Assembly (NCBI GenBank): GCA_023246985.1
Contig: JAHFHJ010000003.1
Location: forward strand, 25,845-33,418
Direction: 5' to 3'
Source of the DNA: Candidatus Omnitrophota bacterium
GTDB taxonomy: Bacteria; Omnitrophota; Omnitrophia; Omnitrophales; Aquincolibacteriaceae
Length of the DNA: 7,574 bases
This document shows, piece by piece, positions 1-5,961 of this stretch; the first letter of the stretch is position 1, and each line of letters begins with the position of its first letter. The notes beneath the pieces were generated by a model. That model saw only the letters and a program-made list of their open reading frames with translations. It was not told the DNA's origin and ran no database searches. The translations under genes were made by a program, and so were the position numbers.

Positions 1-756
1 GGCGCAAGGCTCTCCCAGGCGGAACTGCGCGTTTTCCCTCACAAGAATTATAGAAAATGCGAAGAGCTTTTACGGCAAAGCGCGGCAACCCGCCGAAAGA
101 TCCTTGTCACAGAGACGATTTTCAGCATGGACGGAGACTTAGCGGACCTGAAGGAGCTCGTCCGCCTCAAGGAAAAATACGGGGCCCTGCTTGCCGTCGA
201 TGACGCGCACGGCACCGGAGTTTTGGGGCCGCGCGGCCGCGGCGCCGCGGAAACGGGGAAACTGGCGGGGAAGATCGACGTCATCATGGGGACGCTTTCA
301 AAGGCGGCCGGCGGACTCGGCGGATTTGCCGCGGCGGATAAAGTTTTAATCGAGCATCTTGTCAATTTCGCGCGGCCCTTCATTTTTGCGACCGCGCTTC
401 CGCCCGTTCTTTGCGAGGCCGCCCGTGAAGCGCTTTGCGTGATCGAGGACGAACCGATTCTCAGGAAAAAGCTCCGGGCGAATATCCGCAAGGTTTACGA
501 AGGCCTCACGCGGCTTGGTTTTCCCCTCGCGAATCCCGAGTCCGCGATTCTGCCCGTGATCCTCGGAGACGAGAAGAAAGCGCTCGAAGCTTTCGAAGCA
601 TTGCTCCGGCGGGGAATCTTCATTCCGGCGGTCCGTTATCCGACGGTTCCGAAAGGCAAGGCGCGCTTGCGAGTCACCGTCTCCGCCGCGCATACTCCGC
701 GCGACATCGAAAAACTCATAGCGGCGTTCCGATATCTAAAAAAGTTCGGGATCTAA
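1..756 (+). CDS. bioF: 8-amino-7-oxononanoate synthase (BioF), 5' partial
   Basis: PLP-dependent enzyme of the alpha-oxoamine synthase family. It condenses a pimeloyl thioester with L-alanine to give 7-keto-8-aminopelargonate in the cytoplasm. The frame is open from base 1 and 251 residues are visible. BioF is usually about 385-395 residues, so roughly the first 135 are upstream of the window. Visible motifs are FSMDGDLADL (from about 121), the PLP-binding DDAHGTG (199-219), and MGTLSKA, whose lysine codon at 301-303 is the expected Schiff-base residue. Further motifs are FIFATALPP and the C-terminal RYPTVPKGKARLRVTVSAAH stretch typical of BioF. The stop (754-756) lies 3 bases before bioA, so the two are co-transcribed. 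The related 2-amino-3-ketobutyrate CoA ligase (Kbl) is the alternative from sequence alone, but the bioA and bioD neighbours settle it as BioF. Confidence 0.95.
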   Translation, partial: GARLSQAELRVFPHKNYRKCEELLRQSAATRRKILVTETIFSMDGDLADLKELVRLKEKYGALLAVDDAHGTGVLGPRGRGAAETGKLAGKIDVIMGTLSKAAGGLGGFAAADKVLIEHLVNFARPFIFATALPPVLCEAAREALCVIEDEPILRKKLRANIRKVYEGLTRLGFPLANPESAILPVILGDEKKALEAFEALLRRGIFIPAVRYPTVPKGKARLRVTVSAAHTPRDIEKLIAAFRYLKKFGI

Positions 757-759
757 TCC

Positions 760-2106
760 ATGCAAAAGAATCAACTCATGGCTAAAGACAGGAAATACGT
801 TTGGCATCCCTTTACTCAGATGAAGGATTGGCAGACGGAGGAATTTCCGGTCATTGAAAAAGGGGAGGGGTGTTACTTGATCGACGCCGAGGGACGGCGC
901 TATCTCGACGGCGTGTCGTCGCTTTGGTGCAATGTGCACGGCCACCGGGTGAAGGAGATTGATCAAGCCGTCAGGAAACAGCTCGGGAAGATCGCGCACT
1001 GCACTTTTCTCGGCCTGACTCATCCCGCGGCGATCGAACTCGCGGAGAAACTCATCGCGATCGCTCCGAAAGGATTGACCCGCGTTTTTTATTCCGATTC
1101 CGGGTCCGAGGCCGTGGAGATCGCGCTTAAAATGGCTTATCAATACTGGCGGCAGCGCGGGAACGCCCCCAAGAAAAAATTCGTCAAACTCGCGAACGCC
1201 TATCACGGCGACACGATCGGCGCCGTGAGTCTCGGCGGGATCGGGCTTTTTCATCAAATCTACAAGCCGCTCCTTTTCGAGACGCTGGAAATCCCGTCGC
1301 CTTACCGCTATCGTTGGCCGACGGGAAGCGATCCCGCTCAAGTCAAAGCCGAATCGCTCGAGGCGATGGAAAAAGTCCTGCGCGAAAATCACGAAGAGAT
1401 CGCGGCGCTCGTGATGGAACCCTTGATGCAGGGCGCGGCGGGAATGATCGATCAACCGCGGGGTTATATTTCCCGTGCCAGGGAGTTGACGCGAAAGTAT
1501 AATACGCTCCTGATCTTTGACGAGGTCGCGACGGGTTTCGGCCGTACCGGGGCAATGTTCGCCGCGGAGCACGAACGCGTGACGCCGGATATCCTGGCGG
1601 CGGCCAAGGGACTGACGGGCGGGTACCTGCCGCTTGCAGCGACCTTGGCCACGGAGGAGATTTACGAGGCGTTCCTCGGGGAATACGAGGATTTCAGGAC
1701 CTTCTTCCACGGACATACTTATGCCGCGAACCCGCTGGCGTGCGCCGCGGCGATCGCGAATCTCAAGCTTTTTGAAAAACAAAAAACGCTGGAACAATTA
1801 CAGCCGAAGATCCGCCTGCTGCGAAAGCGGCTGAAGGATTTTTATCGGCTTCCCCTTGTCGGCGATATCCGGCAAGTCGGCGCCATGGTCGGGATCGAAT
1901 TGGTTCGCGACAAAAAGACGAAGGAAGCGTTTGAGCCGAAAGAAAAAATCGGCGTTCGGGTGATCGAACGCGCCCGTCAAAAAGGCGCGATCCTCCGGCC
2001 GCTCGGCCCCGTGGTCGTGCTCATGCCGCCTCTGGCGATGACGGAGCGGCAGCTTCACAAGCTTCTTGACATTACTTACGAATCGATAGAAGAGGCGGCG
2101 CAATGA
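760..2106 (+). CDS. bioA: Adenosylmethionine/lysine-8-amino-7-oxononanoate aminotransferase (BioA)
   Basis: Class III PLP aminotransferase making 7,8-diaminopelargonate from 7-keto-8-aminopelargonate. It has 448 residues, a usual length. Motifs in order are WHPFTQM (15-21), DGVSSLWCNVHGH (50-62), FYSDSGSEAVEIALKMA (110-126), AYHGDT (147-152), FDEVATGFGRTG (253-264, Asp254 contacting the PLP ring nitrogen), AAKGLTGGYLP (281-291, Lys283 the Schiff-base lysine) and FFHGHTYAANPL (315-326). From memory, the stretches GLTRVFYSDSG, ALKMAYQYW, VGDIRQVG and FFHGH are nearer the Bacillus subtilis BioA/BioK type, which takes its amino group from lysine, than the E. coli SAM-dependent enzyme. The donor is therefore uncertain. 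The start at 760 follows the bioF stop by 3 bases. An in-frame ATG at 778 (MAKDRKYVWHP) is also possible, and neither has a strong ribosome binding site. Confidence 0.96.
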   Translation: MQKNQLMAKDRKYVWHPFTQMKDWQTEEFPVIEKGEGCYLIDAEGRRYLDGVSSLWCNVHGHRVKEIDQAVRKQLGKIAHCTFLGLTHPAAIELAEKLIAIAPKGLTRVFYSDSGSEAVEIALKMAYQYWRQRGNAPKKKFVKLANAYHGDTIGAVSLGGIGLFHQIYKPLLFETLEIPSPYRYRWPTGSDPAQVKAESLEAMEKVLRENHEEIAALVMEPLMQGAAGMIDQPRGYISRARELTRKYNTLLIFDEVATGFGRTGAMFAAEHERVTPDILAAAKGLTGGYLPLAATLATEEIYEAFLGEYEDFRTFFHGHTYAANPLACAAAIANLKLFEKQKTLEQLQPKIRLLRKRLKDFYRLPLVGDIRQVGAMVGIELVRDKKTKEAFEPKEKIGVRVIERARQKGAILRPLGPVVVLMPPLAMTERQLHKLLDITYESIEEAAQ

Positions 2107-2108
2107 AA

Positions 2109-2184
2109 CTCAATGGCGCAACGCGCAACGCGCGACGCGCAACGAGGAAACTTTTCCGTCGCGCTTTGCGCGCTGCGCGTTGAG
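2109..2184. repeat. Long imperfect inverted repeat (hairpin) between bioA and bioD
   Basis: The 88-base bioA-bioD gap is largely one inverted repeat. The left arm is 2109-2137 and the right arm 2157-2184. Aligned by hand they give about 25 Watson-Crick pairs, one G-U pair, two mismatches and one bulge, with a 19-base loop. The left arm is built of CAACGCG-like units, with another (GCGCAACG) in the loop. The core holds a small GGAA/TTCC palindrome (2146-2149 with 2154-2157). The foot of the stem, TTGAG at 2180-2184, includes the first bases of the bioD ribosome binding site. There is no T-run after it, so it is not a standard terminator. It could be a REP/MITE-like dispersed element, an mRNA-stabilising hairpin, or a modulator of bioD translation. 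Confidence 0.75.
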
Positions 2185-2188
2185 GGGG
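2182..2188 (+). promoter_or_regulatory. Ribosome binding site of bioD
   Basis: GAGGGGG ends 6 bases before the ATG at 2195. It fixes that ATG as the bioD start rather than the in-frame TTG at 2180. Its first three bases pair within the foot of the upstream hairpin, so folding of the mRNA could partly mask it. Confidence 0.7.
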
Positions 2189-2194
2189 ACTTTT

Positions 2195-2932
2195 ATGACG
2201 GTCGGTATTTTCATCACGGGAACGGACACGAACGTGGGGAAGACCGTGGTTTCCGCGGGCCTCGCCCTCGTGCTTCGGGACCGCGGGGTCAGGGTGGGCG
2301 TCATGAAACCCGTGGCGACCGGCTGTTACGGCCGCGACGAACGGCTGATCTCCCAGGACGCGGCGTTCCTGATGGAAGCCGCGCAGAACGAACGCCCGCC
2401 GCTTGCGAGCCCCGCCCGTTTTCGAAATCCTCTTTCCCCGAACGTGGCGGCCCTGCTCGAGAAAAAAGAAGTGGACGTTCCGTTCATTCTCAAGAGCTAC
2501 CGGCAACTCCAAAAACATTACGATTTTCTTATCGTCGAAGGGATCGGCGGGCTGATGGTCCCGCTCAAAAAAGACTATTATGTCGCCAACCTCATTCGCG
2601 ACATGGGCCTTCCGATCGTGATCGTCTCCCACGCGGGGCTCGGCGCCATCAACCACACGCTGCTCACCGCGGACGCGGCCATCATCCGGGGTCTCGAAGT
2701 GCGCGGCATTATCTTCAACCGCGTTTCCGTGGCGAATTATTCGCTGGCGGAGATCACCAACCCCAAGGTCATTCACGATCTTTCCGGCATTCCGGTGCTC
2801 GGCAGTCTTCCGGAGGTCGAAGGGCTCCATCGGGAGAACTGCCAGTTCGGCCGGCTTAAGGAAGTCTTCAGGGAACGCATTCAAGTCGATAAGATCCTCG
2901 GTCCCAATGCCGCTTCCTTTCAAAGAATCTGA
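2195..2932 (+). CDS. bioD: ATP-dependent dethiobiotin synthetase (BioD)
   Basis: Closes the ureido ring of dethiobiotin from 7,8-diaminopelargonate, CO2 and ATP in the cytoplasm. The protein has 245 residues against about 225 in E. coli. The P-loop GTDTNVGKT occupies residues 9-17 with Lys16. MKPVATGC (37-44) carries the substrate/ATP-contacting Lys38. A conserved acidic residue follows in ISQDAAFL (Asp55). VEGIGGLMVPL (114-124) supplies the Glu115 region, and SHAGLGAINHTLLTADA (145-161) is the expected BioD segment. All key residues look intact. The C-terminal end, after GSLPEVEG, adds a tail of about 35 residues. The stop TGA (2930-2932) sits one base before an ATG of the next gene, so biotin and Rnf-like genes are probably read from one transcript. 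Confidence 0.96.
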   Translation: MTVGIFITGTDTNVGKTVVSAGLALVLRDRGVRVGVMKPVATGCYGRDERLISQDAAFLMEAAQNERPPLASPARFRNPLSPNVAALLEKKEVDVPFILKSYRQLQKHYDFLIVEGIGGLMVPLKKDYYVANLIRDMGLPIVIVSHAGLGAINHTLLTADAAIIRGLEVRGIIFNRVSVANYSLAEITNPKVIHDLSGIPVLGSLPEVEGLHRENCQFGRLKEVFRERIQVDKILGPNAASFQRI

Positions 2933-2933
2933 A

Positions 2934-4460
2934 ATGGGGGCCGTCTCAACCGCCATGGATCAAAGAGCAATAAAAACCGAGACGGAAATTTTTCCGGAAC
3001 GATCTCCCAAAGCGGCGCGCAAGGAGCTTTTTCCGTCCACGGGGTCCCCCTCCTTATCCGTTTCCGTCCAAACTTTTTATTCTTTTCTAAAACGAAAACC
3101 CGCGGGCGTCCGTCTTGAAAGAAAAAAAGAAGCAAGCCTGCTCCACTGGAGCATCAAACGCCCTTACCCGCCTGAAAAAATCCGCGTTCCGGTTCCCGAG
3201 ACTTCTTTACCGTGCGTTCGCGTCGGAGCGATCGTTCAGGTCGGACAAACGATCGCGGTTCCCATCCCCGTCATCCCGCCGACGGGGCGGGAGGGGGCCG
3301 TCCCAACCGCCGTCACGGAAAAAAAATTAAAGATTGGGACGGAAGCGCGCGACCCCGAGGGCGTAAGCGTCCACGCGGGAATGTCCGGTACGGTGGGGAA
3401 GATCGCGGTGTTCCCGGACGCGCTGGGCGGAGAAAGCCTGATGATCGAGATCCTGCGACAGGGAGAAACAAAAGCCATCCCGTCCCCCCTACCGGAAACG
3501 CGCAAAGGATGGAACGAAACTCCGGTGGAAGAACTTCTCCGGAGCTTCCAACACTCCGGGCTTGTCACGACGGACCCCTCCATGGAGCCGGTTCACGCCA
3601 AACTCCAAAGACATGCCGGCGCGCGCGCGGTCATCATCAACGGCTGCGAACCCGAGCCCTACCTTACCTGCGAACAGGCGCTGATCCTGTCTCATCCCGT
3701 GGAGATCTTGAAGGGCGCGGAATTGCTGAGAAAGGCTTGCGGCGCGGAAAAGATCATTTTTGCCCTGGAAAATTCAAACCTTGAAATGGTCGAACTTATC
3801 AGAAGCAAAATTTATTTTCTAAAATGGAAACACGCGAAGGTTCGGACCGTCCCCGCGCTTTACCCGCAAGGACTTGAAAGCACGCTTTTCCAGGGATGGT
3901 TCCCGGGGAACGAGGAAGAGGCGGCGACCTTTCCGGCGTCGACGGCATTCGCGGCGTACGAGGCCATCGCGCTCGGGAAGCCTTTCTATGAAAGAATCGT
4001 AACCGTCGGCGGAGAATGCGTGGTCGAGCCGCGGAGTTTATGGCTTCCTCTCGGGATCTCGTTTCAGGACGCAATCCACGCCTGCAAAGGGGTGATGCGA
4101 AAACCGCGAAAAGTTTTGATGGGCGGGCCGATGGCGGGAACGGCCCAGACGACCCTGGAGGTCCCCGTGATGGCCGGGACGAACGCGATTCTCGGACTTC
4201 CTCAGGAGATCGTGAGAGAAGCCATCGAAGAGCCCTGTATTCGCTGCAACCTTTGCGCGGATCATTGTCCGGTTTCGCTTTCGCCCGCCATGATCACGCT
4301 GGCCGCGGAGCAAAAGGAGTTTGAGATCGCGGCGGAGTACGACGTCGCGGACTGCATCGAATGCGGGAATTGCGCGTTCGTGTGCCCTTCAAAACGGCCG
4401 ATGACGGAGCTGATCCGCCGGGCGCGCGTTCACGCGCCAAGGACGGCGACCCGTGGCTGA
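2934..4460 (+). CDS. rnfC: RnfC-like protein with two [4Fe-4S] motifs but no glycine-rich flavin/NADH loop
   Basis: Divergent homologue of RnfC, the peripheral NADH-facing subunit of Rnf. It has 508 residues from ATG 2934; canonical RnfC is about 430-450. ATG 2907, inside bioD, and ATG 2955 are alternatives, and none has a good ribosome binding site. Residues 1 to about 70 are a charged extension with no counterpart I recognise. The Rnf part begins near RPYPPEKIRVPVPET (canonical GGxHPPE). A barrel domain follows (VRVGAIVQVGQTIA, then VHAGMSGTVGKI), split by an insert of about 30 residues. The core has INGCEPEPYLT, LYPQG, GKPFYERIVTVGGE and VLMGGPMAG. Two ferredoxin motifs end it, with Cys435/438/441/445 and Cys474/477/480/484. 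Where RnfC and NuoF carry GLGGAGFPT, this protein has VTTDPSMEPVHAKL, so FMN/NADH binding is probably lost. The NNVxT region after YPQG is also shortened. Confidence 0.85.
   Translation: MGAVSTAMDQRAIKTETEIFPERSPKAARKELFPSTGSPSLSVSVQTFYSFLKRKPAGVRLERKKEASLLHWSIKRPYPPEKIRVPVPETSLPCVRVGAIVQVGQTIAVPIPVIPPTGREGAVPTAVTEKKLKIGTEARDPEGVSVHAGMSGTVGKIAVFPDALGGESLMIEILRQGETKAIPSPLPETRKGWNETPVEELLRSFQHSGLVTTDPSMEPVHAKLQRHAGARAVIINGCEPEPYLTCEQALILSHPVEILKGAELLRKACGAEKIIFALENSNLEMVELIRSKIYFLKWKHAKVRTVPALYPQGLESTLFQGWFPGNEEEAATFPASTAFAAYEAIALGKPFYERIVTVGGECVVEPRSLWLPLGISFQDAIHACKGVMRKPRKVLMGGPMAGTAQTTLEVPVMAGTNAILGLPQEIVREAIEEPCIRCNLCADHCPVSLSPAMITLAAEQKEFEIAAEYDVADCIECGNCAFVCPSKRPMTELIRRARVHAPRTATRG
2936..2987. 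repeat. 52-base palindromic repeat, copy 1, at the rnfC start
   Basis: Starts GGGGGCCGTCTCAACCGCC and ends GAGACGGAA. CCGTCTC (2941-2947) pairs with GAGACGG (2979-2985), a 7-pair stem around an A-rich loop. It matches copy 2 at 37 of 52 positions without gaps, counted by hand. The copies start 357 bases apart (119 codons), so both are read in the same rnfC frame. This one encodes GAVSTAMDQRAIKTETE. It lies in the unexplained N-terminal extension. Confidence 0.65.
3293..3344. repeat. 52-base palindromic repeat, copy 2, within rnfC
   Basis: Starts GGGGGCCGTCCCAACCGCC and ends TTGGGACGGAA. CCGTCCCAA (3298-3306) pairs with TTGGGACGG (3334-3342), a 9-pair stem. Relative to copy 1, one T-A pair in the stem is replaced by C-G, a compensatory change. 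It encodes GAVPTAVTEKKLKIGTE and lies inside the extra segment that splits the RnfC barrel domain, so the insert probably derives from this element. A GC-rich hairpin, CCCGCC/GGCGGG, lies just upstream at about 3276-3292. Confidence 0.65.
4439..4443 (+). promoter_or_regulatory. Ribosome binding site of the rnfD-like gene
   Basis: AAGGA lies 9 bases before the GTG at 4453, inside the end of the rnfC-like gene. It supports the GTG start, which overlaps the rnfC-like stop by 8 bases. Confidence 0.55.
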
Positions 4461-5307
4461 AACGGCGGCGTTCTATGAAAAGACGCTTCCGCCGCATATC
4501 CGTGCCGCGGATTCCCTGCCCAAGCGGTTCTGGGGGCAGCTGCTCGCGCTTGCGCCCGTCTTGATCGCTCTTTGCTTGACCGGCCGCGCGGAGATTCTGC
4601 GTATCCTTTCGGTCTGTCTGGTCAGCGCGGTCGCGTTTGAATTCCTTGCCGCGAAAATTTTCAGGAAAAAAGAAAATCTGCGAAGCGGAGAAACGCTTCT
4701 CGCCGCGGCCCTCTTCGCGCTTCTCATGCCTTCACGGTGTCCTTCCGAGATCCTGATCCTAGGCGTTTTTTTCGCGATCGTGGCGGGCAAAGAACTTTTG
4801 GGCGGGACGGGCTCCTATCTTTTTCACCCGCTTCTGTTGTCGCGCGCGTTTCTGCAGATCAGCTTTCCGAGGATCATGACGGAGCCGATGCTCCTGGTCG
4901 GCGGCAGTCTCTGGACGCTCGCCGCGATAGGTCTGGGCGGAGTCGTCATCCTCAAGCGGAAGCGGGGTTATTGGGAAACGCCGGTCCTTTTTCTGGCTGT
5001 TTGCTTTTTGTGCGAGACGCTTTCGGGAGGCGGCGGGACAACCGTCTCATTTTTGAGCGGCGCGCTTTTGACGGCGTTTTTTCTTTTGGCGGATCCCGTG
5101 GCAATGCCCCTGACGCGTCAGGGCGTCCGGATCTTTGTGATCGGAGCGGCGTTTTTAAGCTCCCGTCTTATTTCGGGAGGATTTTCGATCCGGACGGCCG
5201 GCCATGCGATCCTTCTCATGAATCTTTTGACGCCCTGGCTTGAACTTTGGCTCAAACCCGCTCCCTACAAAACAAAACGTCTTATCAAGGCGACTTACCC
5301 GTCATGA
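4453..5307 (+). CDS. rnfD: RnfD-like membrane protein lacking the flavinylation segment
   Basis: Divergent homologue of RnfD, a membrane subunit that normally carries a covalent FMN and passes electrons across the bilayer. It starts at GTG 4453 and has 284 residues; canonical RnfD is about 310-350. The N-terminal PPHIRAADSLPKRFWGQL matches the Rnf SPHI-type start. LRSGETLLAAALFALLMP (76-93), AGKELLGGTGSYLFHPLLLS (111-130) with following RAFLQISFP, and SGALLTAFFLLADPVAMPLT (202-221) match family signatures, with FNP changed to FHP. HAILLMNLLTPWLE is the usual C-terminal helix. Directly after RAFLQISFPRIMTEP (131-145), where canonical RnfD has about 40-50 residues containing SGAT with the FMN-bearing threonine, this protein goes straight to the next helix (MLLVGGSLWTLAAIGLGGVV). 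The flavin site is therefore absent. About eight to ten hydrophobic helices are visible. The gene overlaps its neighbours at both ends. Confidence 0.87.
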   Translation: MAETAAFYEKTLPPHIRAADSLPKRFWGQLLALAPVLIALCLTGRAEILRILSVCLVSAVAFEFLAAKIFRKKENLRSGETLLAAALFALLMPSRCPSEILILGVFFAIVAGKELLGGTGSYLFHPLLLSRAFLQISFPRIMTEPMLLVGGSLWTLAAIGLGGVVILKRKRGYWETPVLFLAVCFLCETLSGGGGTTVSFLSGALLTAFFLLADPVAMPLTRQGVRIFVIGAAFLSSRLISGGFSIRTAGHAILLMNLLTPWLELWLKPAPYKTKRLIKATYPS

Positions 5308-5411
5308 ACATCAGAAAAGCAACGATCGCGGCGCTCCAGGGACTGTTCGTTGTATCTTTTTTGTGCCTGCTTGCCGCGATCCTTTTCGCGGCGCGGGTTT
5401 TGAGGACGTAA
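5304..5411 (+). CDS. 35-residue single-helix membrane peptide in the rnfG position
   Basis: Small frame starting at ATG 5304, overlapping the rnfD-like stop as ATGA, an arrangement that favours coupled translation. It encodes 35 residues: a basic start (MNIRKATIAALQ), one hydrophobic helix (about residues 13-30, GLFVVSFLCLLAAILFAA) and a short basic end (RVLRT). It sits exactly where rnfG stands in the C-D-G-E-A order. RnfG has one N-terminal helix followed by a periplasmic domain of about 150 residues with a covalently bound FMN; here only something like the anchor helix remains. I cannot prove descent from RnfG because a single helix carries little signal. An unrelated small subunit of the complex is equally possible. 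Length and position make it a likely real gene. Confidence 0.6.
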   Translation: MNIRKATIAALQGLFVVSFLCLLAAILFAARVLRT

Positions 5412-5417
5412 AAAACC

Positions 5418-5422
5418 GGAGG
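5418..5422 (+). promoter_or_regulatory. Ribosome binding site of the rnfE-like gene
   Basis: GGAGG lies 11 bases before the GTG at 5434 in the 22-base gap after the small peptide gene. It supports GTG 5434 as the start rather than the in-frame ATG at 5464, which would cut off the first helix. Confidence 0.6.
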
Positions 5423-5433
5423 TCTTAAACGCC

Positions 5434-5961
5434 GTGAAATTACCGGAAAGCCTTTTTTCGCGGATGCTTTTGGCGTATCTGCCGTTCATGCTTTATCCGT
5501 TCGATCTCTTCCGGAGCGGCGTCGCGGCTCTTTGGATCGCGACCTTCCTCTGGATTTCCTCCGCTTTCTTTTGGTTCACGCGGCGTTTTTTCCCGGAACG
5601 GTTTCTGAAGCCCGCGTTCTTTCTCTGGCTTCTTGTGTGGGCTCAGGCGATTGGGACGGTTACGAAACTGCCGCCGCTTTGGATCGTAAGCGCCTTCTTT
5701 CTGATGCCCGTTTCTTTTCTTGAGACCGCGGGCAAGGCGGGGCGCGTCCGCATATTTTCGAAGGAAGTGCCGCGATATTTTTTTGAACGGGCCCTGGCCG
5801 GGCTCGGATTCCTCGGGTTCGCGACGCTTCTGACCTTGGTCCGGGAGATCGGCGAAAGCCGCTTGGGGACGCGTCTCGTCGATCAACCGCCGGCAGGCCT
5901 CCTATTTGTGATCGCAGCCCTCGCTTTTTTATGGAAAAATCAACCCTTTCGGAGACCTTAA
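5434..5961 (+). CDS. rnfE: RnfE-like six-helix membrane protein without cluster cysteines
   Basis: 175 residues from GTG 5434, with about six hydrophobic helices (roughly 10-24, 27-48, 59-77, 80-95, 119-137, 152-166). The fit to RnfE (NqrD family) rests on four stretches. MLLAYLPFML matches LLGLCPLLAV. RRFFPERFLKPAFFLWLLV matches the RKFIPxEIRIPVFIxIIA stretch. LGFLGFATLLTLVREIGESR matches LGFTLALTLLGAIREILG. DQPPAGLLFVIAAL matches the PPGAFFVLGLLLA end. In RnfE, one cysteine in the first helix and one in the VNCxILGRAEAFA helix bind a [2Fe-2S] cluster shared with RnfA. Here the first is Leu16, the second region reads FFLMPVSFLETAGKAG, and the whole protein has no cysteine at all. It is shorter than RnfE (about 195-230). 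Function unknown; probably a structural partner of the next protein. Confidence 0.72.
   Translation: MKLPESLFSRMLLAYLPFMLYPFDLFRSGVAALWIATFLWISSAFFWFTRRFFPERFLKPAFFLWLLVWAQAIGTVTKLPPLWIVSAFFLMPVSFLETAGKAGRVRIFSKEVPRYFFERALAGLGFLGFATLLTLVREIGESRLGTRLVDQPPAGLLFVIAALAFLWKNQPFRRP
5951..5955 (+). promoter_or_regulatory. Ribosome binding site of the rnfA-like gene
   Basis: GGAGA ends 6 bases before the ATG at 5962 and lies in the last codons of the rnfE-like gene. It fixes the start of the next gene, which begins on the base after the preceding stop. Confidence 0.5.

Noticed and set aside
736..1797. 353-codon open frame on the minus strand across bioA
   Set aside because: It lies wholly opposite bioA, whose motifs are unmistakable. 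Its translation is arginine-rich without domains, as expected for the reverse of GC-rich coding DNA.
2119..2144. CAACGCG-type units resembling a tandem repeat or CRISPR-like array
   Set aside because: Units are only 7-10 bases without spacers. They are explained as the left arm and part of the loop of the hairpin.
2113..2859. Plus-strand frame starting in the hairpin and overlapping bioD in another frame
   Set aside because: The true frame (2195-2932) encodes intact BioD with its P-loop. This one is rich in Arg, Gly and Pro without motifs.
2072..2956. 294-codon minus-strand frame across bioD
   Set aside because: It mirrors bioD and runs through the intergenic hairpin. No family features.
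5650..5660. GATTGGGACGG shared between the rnfE-like gene and palindrome copy 2
   Set aside because: Eleven-base matches are expected by chance in a window of this size, and the partner arm is missing here.
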